From: JBBIOI01 sp037443425
GTDB taxonomy: Bacteria > Desulfobacterota > BSN033 > UBA1163
Direction of reading: 5' to 3'
Length of the DNA stretch: 64,000 nt
Assembly (NCBI GenBank): GCA_037443425.1
Contig: JBBIOI010000002.1
Span: 33,508 to 97,507 of the forward strand
The translations under genes were made by a program, and so were the position numbers. Positions within the stretch are counted from its first letter, which is position 1, and each line of letters starts with the position of its first letter. Below the pieces are notes generated by a model. It made no database searches and was not told the DNA's origin. It saw only the letters and a list, made by a program, of their open reading frames with translations. Below are positions 18,069-27,669 of the stretch, one piece after another.

Positions 18069-19115
18069 TTAAAACCCAAGTCCCTTTATTTTAACTCCTT
18101 TCTCTTTGAAGAATTTCTGGGCTGATGGATGATATGCCACCTCTGGAATTCCTAAAGAGGCCAGGGATTCTTTTGTTATGATCTCAGCCATTGGGGTATA
18201 CTCTTTTAATAGATGTGCATTCTCATAAACCACCCTCAGTATCTCCTGTACAACATCTTCGGGCATGTCTATGTGGGCACAAAAACCAAGGGGTTTAAGA
18301 AGAATTGTATAGGGTTCTGTTTGAAGTGGCCCCAGGATTTTTGGTGGTAATACCTGAAAGTCTACAGGATGTCCTGTTTTATCCTTGAAGGATTTTATTC
18401 CCTTCTCTTCGAAAGAGATAAAGTATACATTTTTTGTTGCAACAAGTTCAGCAGTAAAAGGACTTGCCACATGGGTGTGAGGCAGTGTTTTTATTGCTGA
18501 TCCACTATAGATGACATCTGCCATGCCATCTCTTAATGCTGCTGAGGCAGATTCACCAGATGCATATTGATATTTCAATTTATCTACTGGAATACCAAGC
18601 TCATTCATTATACCCTTGTAGACAATTTCACGACCACCACCAGGTGTTGAGTCAAAGATAACCCTTTTACCAATCATATCCTTTAGGGTCTTTAAGTTTG
18701 GATCAAGTGTACAGAGTCCATTTCCTGCAACTCCCATTAAAAAGATAAAACGGAACTCATCATAATTGAATGGAACCTTTTCAAAAGGTCCTATCCTCTT
18801 TTTAGCCTCCCATATATCCCAGGTTGTATTAAAAAAGAGATAATTCTTTCTTTTTTCAGGCTTTGTAATCAATGTCCTCATATGAACTACTGGACTTCGT
18901 CCCTCAATATGAGTAGCCTTTATCATTGTACTCTTCTTATTGATCAGATCAGCCAGCCCAACACCTATAAGATAGGAGGCAAACCCTGTTGGAAGGGTTG
19001 ATATCTCAAGCTGAAAGGGTTCCCTCTTAGTTTGAGCCTTTAAATGAGAAGAGAAAGTGAATAGATAAATTATTATTAAAACAATGTTTAGAAGAATGTA
19101 CTTTCTTCTTGGCAT
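18069..19115 (-). CDS. TAXI-family TRAP transporter solute receptor
   Basis: Periplasmic substrate-binding protein (348 aa) with a signal peptide (about residues 1-28, cleaved near SHLKAQ). The family pattern is seen in ISTLPTGFASYLIGVGLADLINKK at the mature N-terminus, the ligand region HIEGRSPVVHMRTLI, and IFDSTPGGGREIVYKGIM. Located 29 bp upstream of the fused permease, as usual for TAXI systems. Ligand unknown; characterised TAXI receptors bind dicarboxylates such as glutamate, but the motif cannot tell. Confidence 0.92.
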   Translation of the reverse strand: MPRRKYILLNIVLIIIYLFTFSSHLKAQTKREPFQLEISTLPTGFASYLIGVGLADLINKKSTMIKATHIEGRSPVVHMRTLITKPEKRKNYLFFNTTWDIWEAKKRIGPFEKVPFNYDEFRFIFLMGVAGNGLCTLDPNLKTLKDMIGKRVIFDSTPGGGREIVYKGIMNELGIPVDKLKYQYASGESASAALRDGMADVIYSGSAIKTLPHTHVASPFTAELVATKNVYFISFEEKGIKSFKDKTGHPVDFQVLPPKILGPLQTEPYTILLKPLGFCAHIDMPEDVVQEILRVVYENAHLLKEYTPMAEIITKESLASLGIPEVAYHPSAQKFFKEKGVKIKGLGF

Positions 19116-19135
19116 GTTTCCCTCCTTTAATGATA

Positions 19136-19537
19136 TTATTTAATACCTAATCTTGATGCAATTCGACTATTGATTGTTTGAGAATAGGTCTCATCACCAA
19201 ATATTCCTACCCGAATCTTTAGAAGTGTTGTTCCCGTTCCCCCTTGCGAAAGTTCGATCTTGATTTTTGTTCCATCGTTTCTTCTTGCCTCAATATTACC
19301 TGTTATTTTGTCCCTTTCTGTGTGAATAACTTTTATGTCAAGATCTTTTAGCGCCCCAAGGGTAGCATCCCATGCCCTGTCTAAAGTCGTAGGGTAGGTT
19401 GTTTGTAATTCACCTTTAATATAGGAAACCGTTGCCACTCCAGCACCAGCTCCAGCACCTACAGCTAAAAGCATACAACCCTGAATCAATAGATTCAGGG
19501 ACAAGATCAATAATGAGAATATCTTCAAAATATTCAC
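19136..19537 (-). CDS. DUF3568-family lipoprotein
   Basis: Small lipoprotein of 133 aa. The signal peptide ends in a lipobox, LLIQGC (Cys about 21), followed by a glycine/alanine-rich stretch AVGAGAGAGVATVSYIKGEL. The rest (TTLDRAWDATLGALKDL, ITGNIEARRNDGTKIKIEL) fits the DUF3568 fold seen in Desulfobacterota envelopes. Probably anchored in the outer or inner membrane. No function is known. It lies 20 bp after the TAXI receptor start, reading in the same direction, and 16 bp downstream of yifB. Confidence 0.78.
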   Translation of the reverse strand: MNILKIFSLLILSLNLLIQGCMLLAVGAGAGAGVATVSYIKGELQTTYPTTLDRAWDATLGALKDLDIKVIHTERDKITGNIEARRNDGTKIKIELSQGGTGTTLLKIRVGIFGDETYSQTINSRIASRLGIK

Positions 19538-19553
19538 AAAAATTACCTCCCCT

Positions 19554-21086
19554 TTATGTTATCAAATTTCTATCCAGGCTTCGATATTGAATTGCCTCAG
19601 AGAGATGGTGTGAGAGAATATTTTCTTCACCCTCAAGATCTGCAATTGTGCGGGCAACCTTCAGTATACGAGTATACGCCCTTGCACTTAAACCAAACTT
19701 ATCAATAGCGGTTTCGAGTAATTTCTGACTTGCTTCATCAATCTGACAGAACTTCTTTATGTGACGATTATTCATCTGTGCATTACAGTAAATCTTCATC
19801 CCTTTAAACCTATCAAGTTGAATCTTTCTTGCCTTATTGACCCTCTTCTTTATCTCACTTGATGGTTCACCTGGGTCTCGGCTTGCAAGATCACGATACT
19901 TAACAGCAGGAACCTCGATATGGATATCTATTCGATCCATTAGTGGCCCAGAAATCTTTGAACGATATCGGTGGATCTGAGGTAGGGTACAGCTGCATTC
20001 ATTATTTGGATCACCGAAATAACCACAGGGACATGGATTCATTGCTGCAATCAGCATGAATCGGGCAGGATATGTAAGGGATGTGGCAGCACGAGAGATT
20101 GTTACCCTCTCTTCCTCCAATGGCTGGCGCATTACTTCAAGGACATTTTTTTTAAATTCCGGCAATTCATCAAGGAATAGCACGCCATTATGTGAAAGAC
20201 TTACTTCACCTGGTTTTGGAATCTGGCCCCCACCAATGAGTCCTGCATCTGAAATTGTATGATGTGGACTTCTAAAAGGTCTTGTAACTATCAAAGAACT
20301 ATCAGGAGGAATAAGCCCCATAACGCTATGGATCTTTGTAGTTTCGAGACTTTCTTCGAAATTCATATCAGGCAAGATGGTTGGTAATCGTTTTGCAAGC
20401 ATTGTCTTTCCAGATCCAGGAGGGCCGATCATAATGACGTTATGTCCTCCGGCAGCTGCAACTTCAAGACATCGCTTAACATGCTCCTGACCTTTTACAT
20501 CATTGAAATCTACCTGATAGTTTGACTCTGTTCTAAAGATTTCATCAAGATCAACTTCAACAGGATTGACATGGATGTTTCCATTAAGAAATTCAACACA
20601 CTGGGATAGGGTGTCCAATGGTAGGACCTCTATCCCCTTTACGACTGCTGCCTCCTTGGAGTTGGATCTTGGAAGAAGGACTCCCTTTAGGCCCGAATCC
20701 CTTGCAGCAACAGCAATTGGTAGTGTCCCTTTTATGGGTTTTATCTGACCATCGAGTGATAACTCACCAAGAATAAAATAGTCATTAAGTTTTTCCTTTT
20801 TTACAATCTCTGTTGCGGTAAGGATTCCAATGGCTATTGGTAAATCAAATGCAGCACCCTCCTTTTTAATATCAGCAGGGGCAAGGTTTACAGTAATTCT
20901 CCTTGATGGAAAATCGTAGCCACAATTCTTTATCGCTGCTTTTACTCTATCCTTCGACTCTTTTACTGCCCCTTCAGGAAGTCCAACAGTTGCAAAAGTT
21001 GGAAGGCCAAGAGATATGTCAACCTCTACCTCAACCACATAAGCATCTATCCCAAAAACTGCACTGCTAAGAACTCGAGCTAACAT
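19554..21086 (-). CDS. comM: YifB/ComM family Mg-chelatase-like AAA+ ATPase
   Basis: A 510-aa AAA+ protein: N-terminal ChlI-like domain ([24 protein letters not shown], then [19 protein letters not shown]), central AAA core with Walker [16 protein letters not shown] and Walker [10 protein letters not shown], a zinc-like [12 protein letters not shown] insert, and the C-terminal sensor domain. ComM is a hexameric branch-migration helicase in natural transformation in characterised gammaproteobacteria; in other bacteria the role is presumed similar. First gene of a minus-strand run; an inverted repeat CATAAGG/CCTTATG (21114-21143) lies in its upstream region. Confidence 0.94.
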   Translation of the reverse strand: MLARVLSSAVFGIDAYVVEVEVDISLGLPTFATVGLPEGAVKESKDRVKAAIKNCGYDFPSRRITVNLAPADIKKEGAAFDLPIAIGILTATEIVKKEKLNDYFILGELSLDGQIKPIKGTLPIAVAARDSGLKGVLLPRSNSKEAAVVKGIEVLPLDTLSQCVEFLNGNIHVNPVEVDLDEIFRTESNYQVDFNDVKGQEHVKRCLEVAAAGGHNVIMIGPPGSGKTMLAKRLPTILPDMNFEESLETTKIHSVMGLIPPDSSLIVTRPFRSPHHTISDAGLIGGGQIPKPGEVSLSHNGVLFLDELPEFKKNVLEVMRQPLEEERVTISRAATSLTYPARFMLIAAMNPCPCGYFGDPNNECSCTLPQIHRYRSKISGPLMDRIDIHIEVPAVKYRDLASRDPGEPSSEIKKRVNKARKIQLDRFKGMKIYCNAQMNNRHIKKFCQIDEASQKLLETAIDKFGLSARAYTRILKVARTIADLEGEENILSHHLSEAIQYRSLDRNLIT

Positions 21087-21235
21087 TGGAAGAATTTATA
21101 TCAAAATTTAATCCATAAGGCAAGTAAAAATTTAAACCTTATGTTATCTTTACATATTAAAACATATTTGATATAAAGATTTAATAAAGGTCTATTTTTA
21201 AGATGTTATTGAAATTATAAAAAAGGTATGCAAAT

Positions 21236-21490
21236 TTGAATGAAAAAGAAAGAAGGAACGAGGATCGAAAAATAAGATTTTTAAGATACCTTGTAGATTT
21301 TTCTATCCTCTCTATCGAGCAAGAAGATCTTACGTTAGATATGGCATTAAAGATTGTTGAAGATGTTAAACAGGCAGTTCTGAATCTTTTCCCAGACAAG
21401 GAGAGTGTGTTTGAATTGATTTATCGTCCAAGATTTAATAGGGTCATTGAAGAAAGGTTTGGTGTCAAGCTTGATAGGCCGAAATTTTAA
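21236..21490 (+). CDS. Small conserved hypothetical protein (84 aa)
   Basis: A charged, soluble 84-aa protein (ERRNEDRKIRFLRYLVDF ... FELIYRPRFNRVIEERFGV). The start is TTG at 21236 with an AAGG about 9 nt upstream; the nearby ATG codons are out of frame. It stands alone on the plus strand between two minus-strand operons, which with its sensible composition and length supports a real gene. No domain is recognised. It shares a 3' boundary with the convergent M24 peptidase gene, only 3 bp away. Confidence 0.65.
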   Translation: MNEKERRNEDRKIRFLRYLVDFSILSIEQEDLTLDMALKIVEDVKQAVLNLFPDKESVFELIYRPRFNRVIEERFGVKLDRPKF

Positions 21491-21493
21491 TAT

Positions 21494-22684
21494 TTAATCA
21501 CTTTCAATATAAATGATACCATCTTCAGCATGAGTAAGACGTTCAACCCCTTTTTCTGTGACAACATAGTCGTCCTCGAAGGCAACAACACCAATCTCTG
21601 GGAATATAAACTTCGGTTCAAAAGCAAAAACCATACCTGGCTGTAGAGGTTTTGAAAAGCCTCTTGAGAGCAAAGGAAACTCATCAATTTCAAGCCCGAT
21701 TCCATGTCCAACAAAAGGGGCCTGATCTTTCTTTGTACCAATGAAATAATCTTCTAATCCATGTTTTTTAACTATCTTTGAGCAATGATAATATATTTCG
21801 GAACATAGGACACCAGGTTTTGCAATCCTTTCCATTTTGTCTCTAATCTCTAAACCAACTTTATATGCATCTTTAAGTCTTTCAGGAAGGCAGCCAATAA
21901 CATAAGTCCTTGTTCCGTCCGTAATGTAACCATTGTAGGCAATACTGAAATCAATCTGGATAGGAGTATCTTTTTTAATCCTATTGTAACTTGACCCCTG
22001 AGGGAAGGCAGGAGAGATCCCTGGTCCAATGACTGATACATCTAAATGGGTTAACGAAGTCCCTGATTTTCCCGAAAGAACAGATGCATTAACCATATCC
22101 TGATTCCATGCCCTCATTCTTGTAATCCCTTGATGACCTTTGCGACGTCCATATTCGATTAATATTGATTCAACATCGATCTCTGTCATTTCAGGTTTTA
22201 TTATACTTTTCGCATAGAAAAAGACCTCGTCAAGGATTTTGGCTGAATGCCTTAGTAAGCTTATCTCATAATTTGATTTAATCATCCTTATCTCTTTAAT
22301 CCCACGGGATATGTCCAGAAATTCAGATTGTGGAAAAATTCTTTCAATTTGCCTAAAGATATTTACTGGCAGTACATCAAATTCGAGACCAATCTTTTTT
22401 GTTTTTCTTTGTTTCTTAAGAATCTGTGAGATAAGTCTTGGTCTTTCAATATAAACTATATCTTTAATTGGTGATTCCCTTTTTGCGCGATCAAAGTCCT
22501 TTTGAACAAAAAGGATCGGCTCATCGTCGACGGGGATAAAAAGATGAGCTTTCTGTATGGTACCAGAGAAGTAAAAGAGATCTACATTTTGCAAAATAAT
22601 ACAAGACTCTATCCCTGCTTTTCTCATGAGGGATTGAAGTCTTTCAATCCTATACGAAATCTCTTCATATGATAAGGTTTCCAT
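21494..22684 (-). CDS. M24-family metallopeptidase (Xaa-Pro aminopeptidase-like)
   Basis: A 396-aa creatinase/prolidase-fold peptidase. The N-terminal half is the non-catalytic creatinase domain; the C-terminal pita-bread domain has the expected metal ligands: Asp in QIDFSIAYNGYITDGTRTY (two), His in FVGHGIGLEIDE, and Glu in FAFEPKF and VAFEDDY. Likely cleaves proline-containing peptides in the cytoplasm. It starts 1 bp after the proS stop, so both genes are one operon; linkage of a Pro-peptidase with prolyl-tRNA synthetase is suggestive but may be chance. Confidence 0.9.
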   Translation of the reverse strand: METLSYEEISYRIERLQSLMRKAGIESCIILQNVDLFYFSGTIQKAHLFIPVDDEPILFVQKDFDRAKRESPIKDIVYIERPRLISQILKKQRKTKKIGLEFDVLPVNIFRQIERIFPQSEFLDISRGIKEIRMIKSNYEISLLRHSAKILDEVFFYAKSIIKPEMTEIDVESILIEYGRRKGHQGITRMRAWNQDMVNASVLSGKSGTSLTHLDVSVIGPGISPAFPQGSSYNRIKKDTPIQIDFSIAYNGYITDGTRTYVIGCLPERLKDAYKVGLEIRDKMERIAKPGVLCSEIYYHCSKIVKKHGLEDYFIGTKKDQAPFVGHGIGLEIDEFPLLSRGFSKPLQPGMVFAFEPKFIFPEIGVVAFEDDYVVTEKGVERLTHAEDGIIYIESD

Positions 22685-22685
22685 C

Positions 22686-24401
22686 TTAGCTATTTAACTC
22701 TTTAGAGATCATTTTTTCTAATTCACCTAAGACCTTTTCCTTCTCAATAAGAATAATCTCACCTGTTTTTCTCTTTTTAATCTCAATAAGACCTTTTTTT
22801 AAATTCTTCTCCCCAATTGTCAATCTTATCGGAATACCAATGAGATCTGCATCTTTAAATTTCACACCAGGCGTCTCATCTCTATCATCATATAGAACCT
22901 CTATCCCCCTTTCAGTTAAATCTTGATAAAGTCTTTCAGCGGTCTCTCGTATCAATTCTACTTTTATATTAACAGGGAGAATAATGACCTGAAATGGAGC
23001 AATTGGCATTGGGAAGATAATACCGTTCTCATCGTGAGACTGCTCTATGGCTGCTGCAACAGTCCTTCCCACCCCAATACCGTAGCAGCCCATCACAATC
23101 TCCTTCTCATTACCTTTTTCATCAATGAAGGTCGCCCCCATGGCCTTGCTGTATTTTGTTCCAAGCTTAAATGTATGACCTACCTCAATTCCCTTATCCA
23201 TTCTTGTCTCAGATCCACAATGAGGGCAGAGATCTCCAGGTGCATATCTACGGATATCCAAAAATTGTGAAACCTTAAAATCTCTGTCTAAATTTACATT
23301 TATGTAGTGCGCGTCTTTCTCATTTGCTCCTGTAACAAAGTTATACATTTTTTTAATATCGATGTCTGCAAAGATAGGGATTGATAGCCCTATCGGCCCT
23401 GAGAATCCTTTTGGTGAATTAGATAGCTTTTCGATGCTTTTTTCATCAGCAAGCTGAATATGTGTGAGAGAAAGTTTATCTTTAACCCTTTTTTCATTAA
23501 CTTCATGATCTCCTCGTACTAAAACGGCTATATATCCTTTGTCCGTTTCAAAGATAAGGGTTTTAACTAAATCTTTTGCCGAAACCCCAAGAAATTGGGT
23601 AACCTCCTCTACGGTTTTCTTCTCAGGTGTAAAGACCTTTTGGAGGGGCCTTAGAGTTGGATTTTCGGTATGGAATAGATTTCTTTTAAATTCTGCCTTT
23701 TCTATATTTGCTGCATAGGAACATTTTATACAACTTACGATGGTCTCTTCTCCGGTTTCTGCTAAAACCATAAATTCATGTGAGAATGTTCCACCAATAA
23801 GACCTGTTTCTGCCTCAACAGCCTTAAATTTTAACCCGCATCTTGTAAATATACGGGAGTAAGTGTCTAACATTTTTTGGTAGCTTTCGTCTGCACCTTT
23901 TTCATCTACATCGAAGCTATAGGCATCCTTCATAATAAATTCCCTTGCACGCATCACTCCAAAGCGGGGTCTTATCTCATCCCTAAATTTTGTTTGAATC
24001 TGATAGAGATTAAGGGGCATCTGCCTATATGAACGGATTTCTTTGCGTGCAATGTCTGTAATTATTTCTTCATGGGTTGGACCCAAGCAACAATCACGAT
24101 CGTGGCGATCTTTAAATCTTGCCAGTTCCTTTCCGTATTCTTCCCATCGATGACTTTCCTGCCAGAGTTCTGCAGGCTGTACAAACGGCAGAAGTACCTC
24201 TATTGCCCCAGCCCTATCCATCTCTTCACGAATAATCTGTTCAACTTTGCGTATCGCCCTTAATCCAAAAGGCAGATAAGAATAGATCCCTGAGCTGACT
24301 TTACGAATCATGCCTGCCCGATACATCAGTTGATGGCTTGGAACTTCTGCCTCTGAAGGTGTCTCCCTCATAGTGGGAAGGAAATACTTTGAATAACGCA
24401 T
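22686..24401 (-). CDS. proS: Prolyl-tRNA synthetase, bacterial type
   Basis: Class II aminoacyl-tRNA synthetase charging tRNA-Pro. The open frame extends 26 codons further upstream, but an AGGAGGAG ribosome binding site lies directly before the ATG at 24401, giving MRYSKYFLPTMRETPSEAEV, the usual N-terminus, and 571 aa, equal to the E. coli type. Class II motif 2 (FRDEIRPRFGVMRAREFIMKD region), an editing INS domain between about residues 224 and 407, and motif 3 (GCYGIGVGRTVAAAIEQ) are all present. The C-terminal anticodon-binding domain is intact. Confidence 0.97.
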   Translation of the reverse strand: MRYSKYFLPTMRETPSEAEVPSHQLMYRAGMIRKVSSGIYSYLPFGLRAIRKVEQIIREEMDRAGAIEVLLPFVQPAELWQESHRWEEYGKELARFKDRHDRDCCLGPTHEEIITDIARKEIRSYRQMPLNLYQIQTKFRDEIRPRFGVMRAREFIMKDAYSFDVDEKGADESYQKMLDTYSRIFTRCGLKFKAVEAETGLIGGTFSHEFMVLAETGEETIVSCIKCSYAANIEKAEFKRNLFHTENPTLRPLQKVFTPEKKTVEEVTQFLGVSAKDLVKTLIFETDKGYIAVLVRGDHEVNEKRVKDKLSLTHIQLADEKSIEKLSNSPKGFSGPIGLSIPIFADIDIKKMYNFVTGANEKDAHYINVNLDRDFKVSQFLDIRRYAPGDLCPHCGSETRMDKGIEVGHTFKLGTKYSKAMGATFIDEKGNEKEIVMGCYGIGVGRTVAAAIEQSHDENGIIFPMPIAPFQVIILPVNIKVELIRETAERLYQDLTERGIEVLYDDRDETPGVKFKDADLIGIPIRLTIGEKNLKKGLIEIKKRKTGEIILIEKEKVLGELEKMISKELNS

Positions 24402-24440
24402 TTTTTTCTCCTCCTTGACTGAAAGATCTCTTATGAGAGG

Positions 24441-24469
24441 TTGATTTTTTTCATGCACTAATTTATATA
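24441..24469 (+). promoter_or_regulatory. Possible promoter of the PAP2 gene
   Basis: TTGATT (24441-24446), 17-nt spacer, TATATA (24464-24469), giving a very short leader before the ATG at 24482. No ribosome binding site is visible, so translation may be weak or near-leaderless. It lies in the upstream region of the divergent proS gene. Confidence 0.3.
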
Positions 24470-24481
24470 AGATTTTCAATT

Positions 24482-25339
24482 ATGAAAAGGATTGTTCCTG
24501 TTCAAGGGTTAACCATTTTTTTTATAATCGGTCTTCTAATCCTGACCATTGTTTCTCATCCGAGGATACCCCTTTGGCAATCCTTAGTCCTTTTCTATCT
24601 GATGTTATTGACCTCCTTATTCGCCCTTAAATATTCTTTTGATAAAATTGGTGGAAGATTAATCGAATTCTTATTTGACTTTTCACCAGTCATATTTGTT
24701 ATTCTTATCTATGAATCGCTTGGAAGTCTAATACCATATATTCGATCCGATATCGATCCTTTACTAATCAAAATTGATTTTTTTATCTTTGGCAATCATC
24801 CAAGCCTATGGATGGAGCGTTTTACCACCCCCTGGTTTACAGATCTTATGTCACTTTCGTATTTGAGTTATTATTTTATTCCAGTCGTTTTAATTTCAGT
24901 CCTTTATCTAAAGGATAAGATAATAGAGTTTAATAATGCCATGTTTGTGCTTACATTTGGATACTATCTTTCATTTGTTGGATATATCCTCTTTCCAGCA
25001 ATAGGTCCTCGTTTTACCCTTGAAAATCTATATTCAATCCCTCTGAAAGGAAGCTTTATTACAGATTTCGTAAGAGATACATTAAATGCACTTGAGCATA
25101 ATAAAAGGGATTGCATGCCGAGTGGACATACCCAGATTGTCCTCATGGTTTTATATCTTGCCTCGAGATATGAAAGACTCCTTTTCTATATATTTTTACC
25201 AATCATCTGCCTACTTATTCTATCTACTATTTATCTGAGATACCATTATGTAGTTGACCTATTTGCCGGAGTTATTTTTGCAATTACCTCCATCTTAGTA
25301 TCAAACTACATATATAAAAAATGGCAAAAAGGGTTTTAA
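24482..25339 (+). CDS. PAP2-superfamily membrane protein, AUR1/inositol-phosphorylceramide-synthase-like
   Basis: Integral membrane protein of 285 aa with about six to eight helices. Active-site motifs of the PAP2_3 type: GPRF after helix 4, CMPSGHTQIVLM (about 218-229) and RYHYVVDLFAG (about 258-268), supplying the two catalytic histidines and the Asp. Members include lipid phosphatases and the yeast AUR1 phosphotransferase that puts the head group on ceramide. Its stop overlaps the stop of the convergent GNAT gene by 3 bp. Next to a serine palmitoyltransferase-like operon, a sphingolipid head-group transferase is an attractive reading; a general lipid phosphatase is the alternative. Confidence 0.72.
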   Translation: MKRIVPVQGLTIFFIIGLLILTIVSHPRIPLWQSLVLFYLMLLTSLFALKYSFDKIGGRLIEFLFDFSPVIFVILIYESLGSLIPYIRSDIDPLLIKIDFFIFGNHPSLWMERFTTPWFTDLMSLSYLSYYFIPVVLISVLYLKDKIIEFNNAMFVLTFGYYLSFVGYILFPAIGPRFTLENLYSIPLKGSFITDFVRDTLNALEHNKRDCMPSGHTQIVLMVLYLASRYERLLFYIFLPIICLLILSTIYLRYHYVVDLFAGVIFAITSILVSNYIYKKWQKGF

Positions 25340-26445
25340 ATTTCACTCTCATATATTCTATAAGTTTTATAGCGTCTCCCTCCCATTGCCTCAATTCCAC
25401 GTTGCATAAGAATATTGTTCTCCAATATCCAGGAGCATTCTGCATGCTTATAGCCTTTTTCGATTCCCCTTTTAAAGGTTTCAATATAAAGTAATGCCTC
25501 AACCCCCCTCTTCTGAAAATCATTTCTTACCCCTAAGAGCATAACCCGAAGGGTCTTGATCATTCTTGAGTAGTAAAGATATTTGAAAAACCCAGTGATC
25601 CCAATCCTACCATTAAGGTGTTTAAGTACTTCGTTATAATCTGGAAGTGAAACTGAAAATCCAACAGGTTTATCTTCCATATATGCGAAAAGAACCAATT
25701 CTGGGACAGAGATTGGCTTAAGGTCTTTTGCCAGGTGGTCAATCTCCTCATCTGTCATCGGAACAAAACCCCAATTATTGGTCCAAGCGTCATTATATAT
25801 GTCTTTTATGATATTTAATTCATTTTTAAAATCCTTAAGATTAAGACTACGTACCCATAGCCTTGGTTCTTTTCTTTTAATCTTTTCCTCAAATCGGAAG
25901 AGACGATCTGAAAGGAATGTCTCCCTATCCAGCCAATACGCATAGAGGTCCATTGCCTTTCTTAACCCAAATTCTTCAATCAATTGAGGGTAGTATGGAG
26001 GATTATAAGGCATCATTAAACAGGGATATAATTCAAAGCCATCGATTAGTAAACCACATTCATCATTAGTTGAAGGATTCATTGGTCCTGCCATTCTTTG
26101 CATTCCATGATCTTTAAGCCATTCTTTGACGTTTGTCAGTAGTACCTTAGAGACTTCAGAATCATATATGGATTCAAAAAATCCGAAGAAACCAAGCCTT
26201 TCATTATGGAAACGAATATAATGATGATCGATAATACCTGCAATCCTACCTACAACCTCGCCTCCTCTTTGTGCTAAAAGTAATATCAAATCAGAATGGG
26301 ATAAAAATGGGTTTTGAGGGCTAAATTTTTTAAGCTGGTCTTTAATTAATGGTGGTACCCATCGGTCACAATCTTTGTATATCTTCCATGGTAGTTTAAT
26401 AAAATCTAATAGTTCCTTTTTATCTTTTACCTCTTTTATAATCAC
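25336..26445 (-). CDS. GNAT-fold N-acyltransferase, candidate bacterial ceramide synthase
   Basis: A 369-aa soluble protein. N-terminal DFIKLPWKIYKDCDRWVPPL, a conserved-looking GPMNPSTNDECGLLIDGF and MMPYNPPYYPQLIEEFGL, and a C-terminal GNAT-like core with MLLGVRNDFQKRGVEALLYIE (acyl-CoA/ACP pyrophosphate loop region). It is the last gene of the operon with the serine palmitoyltransferase-like enzyme (27 bp gap). In Caulobacter, ceramide is made by Spt, an NAD-dependent reductase and a GNAT-related bacterial ceramide synthase; the same three types are adjacent here. Assignment as ceramide synthase is by context and remains inference. Confidence 0.65.
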   Translation of the reverse strand: MIIKEVKDKKELLDFIKLPWKIYKDCDRWVPPLIKDQLKKFSPQNPFLSHSDLILLLAQRGGEVVGRIAGIIDHHYIRFHNERLGFFGFFESIYDSEVSKVLLTNVKEWLKDHGMQRMAGPMNPSTNDECGLLIDGFELYPCLMMPYNPPYYPQLIEEFGLRKAMDLYAYWLDRETFLSDRLFRFEEKIKRKEPRLWVRSLNLKDFKNELNIIKDIYNDAWTNNWGFVPMTDEEIDHLAKDLKPISVPELVLFAYMEDKPVGFSVSLPDYNEVLKHLNGRIGITGFFKYLYYSRMIKTLRVMLLGVRNDFQKRGVEALLYIETFKRGIEKGYKHAECSWILENNILMQRGIEAMGGRRYKTYRIYESEI

Positions 26446-26472
26446 GTTGCCTCTATCTACCCATCCTTTCCT

Positions 26473-27654
26473 TCAGATCAATCCCAACTGTTTTCCTACC
26501 TTCTCAAATGCTGAAAGCACATGATCCAGTTGCTCCTCTGTATGGGTGGCCATATAACTTGTTCTTAATAGTTCTCTTCCAGGGGGAACAGCAGGGCTAA
26601 CAACAGCATTTACAAAGACTCCATTTTCAAAAAGAAGCTTACACATCTGATACACTTTCATATTGTCTTTAATAATTATAGGAATAATAGGAGTTTCACT
26701 TACCCCTGTATCGAAGCCAAGGCTCTTATAACCTTTTAGCATCTTATGTGTATTTTTCCATAGCTGAATTCTCAATTCAGGTTGTTCCTCGATTATGTCA
26801 AGGGCTGTACTTACAGAGGCTACCAAGGCAGGAGGAAGACTTGCACTAAAGATCATAGAACGGCCCATATGCTTGATAAAATTTATTACCTCCTTTGAGC
26901 CTGCAACAAATCCTCCAATAGCTGCAAGGGATTTACTATATGTTCCCATTATAAGGTCAACCTTATCTTCAAGCCCGAAGTGCTCTGCAGTTCCTCTTCC
27001 TCCATCTCCAAGGACACCAATTGCATGGGCATCGTCTACCATAATCCTTGCCTCATAGGCCTCGGCCAGTTTTACAATAGAGGGAAGGTCAGCTATATCT
27101 CCTTCCATACTAAATATGCCATCTACAATGATTAACTTACCTTTTCCTTTTAAACCTTCAAGAACCCTTTCAAGATCTTTCATATCATTATGTTTAAACT
27201 TTTTGACCTGACCGAAGGAGAGGCGACATCCATCGATAATACTTGCATGATCATACTTATCAATAATGGCTACATCATTTCTGCCAATCAGCGCAGAGAT
27301 GGTCCCGAGATTTGTTTGATAACCTGTTGCAAAGACAAGGGCAGCTTCTTTTCGGAAAAATTTTGCAAGTTTAGCCTCTAACTCTTCATGGATCTCAAGG
27401 TTCCCATTAAGAAACCTTGAGCCAGCACAACCACTTCCATATCTCTCGATTGCCTTTATAGCTGCCTCTTTTACCCTTGGATGATTGGTTAAACCAAGAT
27501 AATTGTTTGAACCAATCATAATTACCCTTTTACCATTAACCATAACTTCAGAGTCCTGTGGTGATTCAAGTCTCCTAAAGAAGAAATAATGACCGCTGTC
27601 TCTTAATTCCTGTGTTTGTTCATATATTTTTGAACATTTTTCAAATACGTCCAT
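26473..27654 (-). CDS. spt: Serine palmitoyltransferase-like alpha-oxoamine synthase
   Basis: PLP-dependent enzyme condensing an amino acid with an acyl thioester. The 393-aa chain has GHYFFFRRLES near residue 20 (the Y-x-x-FR-x-IES-like pattern of bacterial Spt rather than BioF), NNYLGLTNHPRVKEAA, GSGCAGSRFLNGNLEIH, the Asp loop DDAHAIGVLGDGGRG, the PLP lysine in MGTYSKSLAAIGGF, and PPGRELLRTSYMATHTEEQL. BioF and Kbl are close relatives; the neighbours (epimerase-type reductase, GNAT, AUR1-like PAP2) favour sphingoid-base synthesis over biotin, and no other bio genes are near. Confidence 0.75.
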   Translation of the reverse strand: MDVFEKCSKIYEQTQELRDSGHYFFFRRLESPQDSEVMVNGKRVIMIGSNNYLGLTNHPRVKEAAIKAIERYGSGCAGSRFLNGNLEIHEELEAKLAKFFRKEAALVFATGYQTNLGTISALIGRNDVAIIDKYDHASIIDGCRLSFGQVKKFKHNDMKDLERVLEGLKGKGKLIIVDGIFSMEGDIADLPSIVKLAEAYEARIMVDDAHAIGVLGDGGRGTAEHFGLEDKVDLIMGTYSKSLAAIGGFVAGSKEVINFIKHMGRSMIFSASLPPALVASVSTALDIIEEQPELRIQLWKNTHKMLKGYKSLGFDTGVSETPIIPIIIKDNMKVYQMCKLLFENGVFVNAVVSPAVPPGRELLRTSYMATHTEEQLDHVLSAFEKVGKQLGLI

Positions 27655-27669
27655 TTATATCTCCTTCTC

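Noticed and set aside
22686..24479. 597-aa start for prolyl-tRNA synthetase
   Set aside because: The extra 26 residues are not part of the family and a strong AGGAGGAG site lies before the ATG at 24401.
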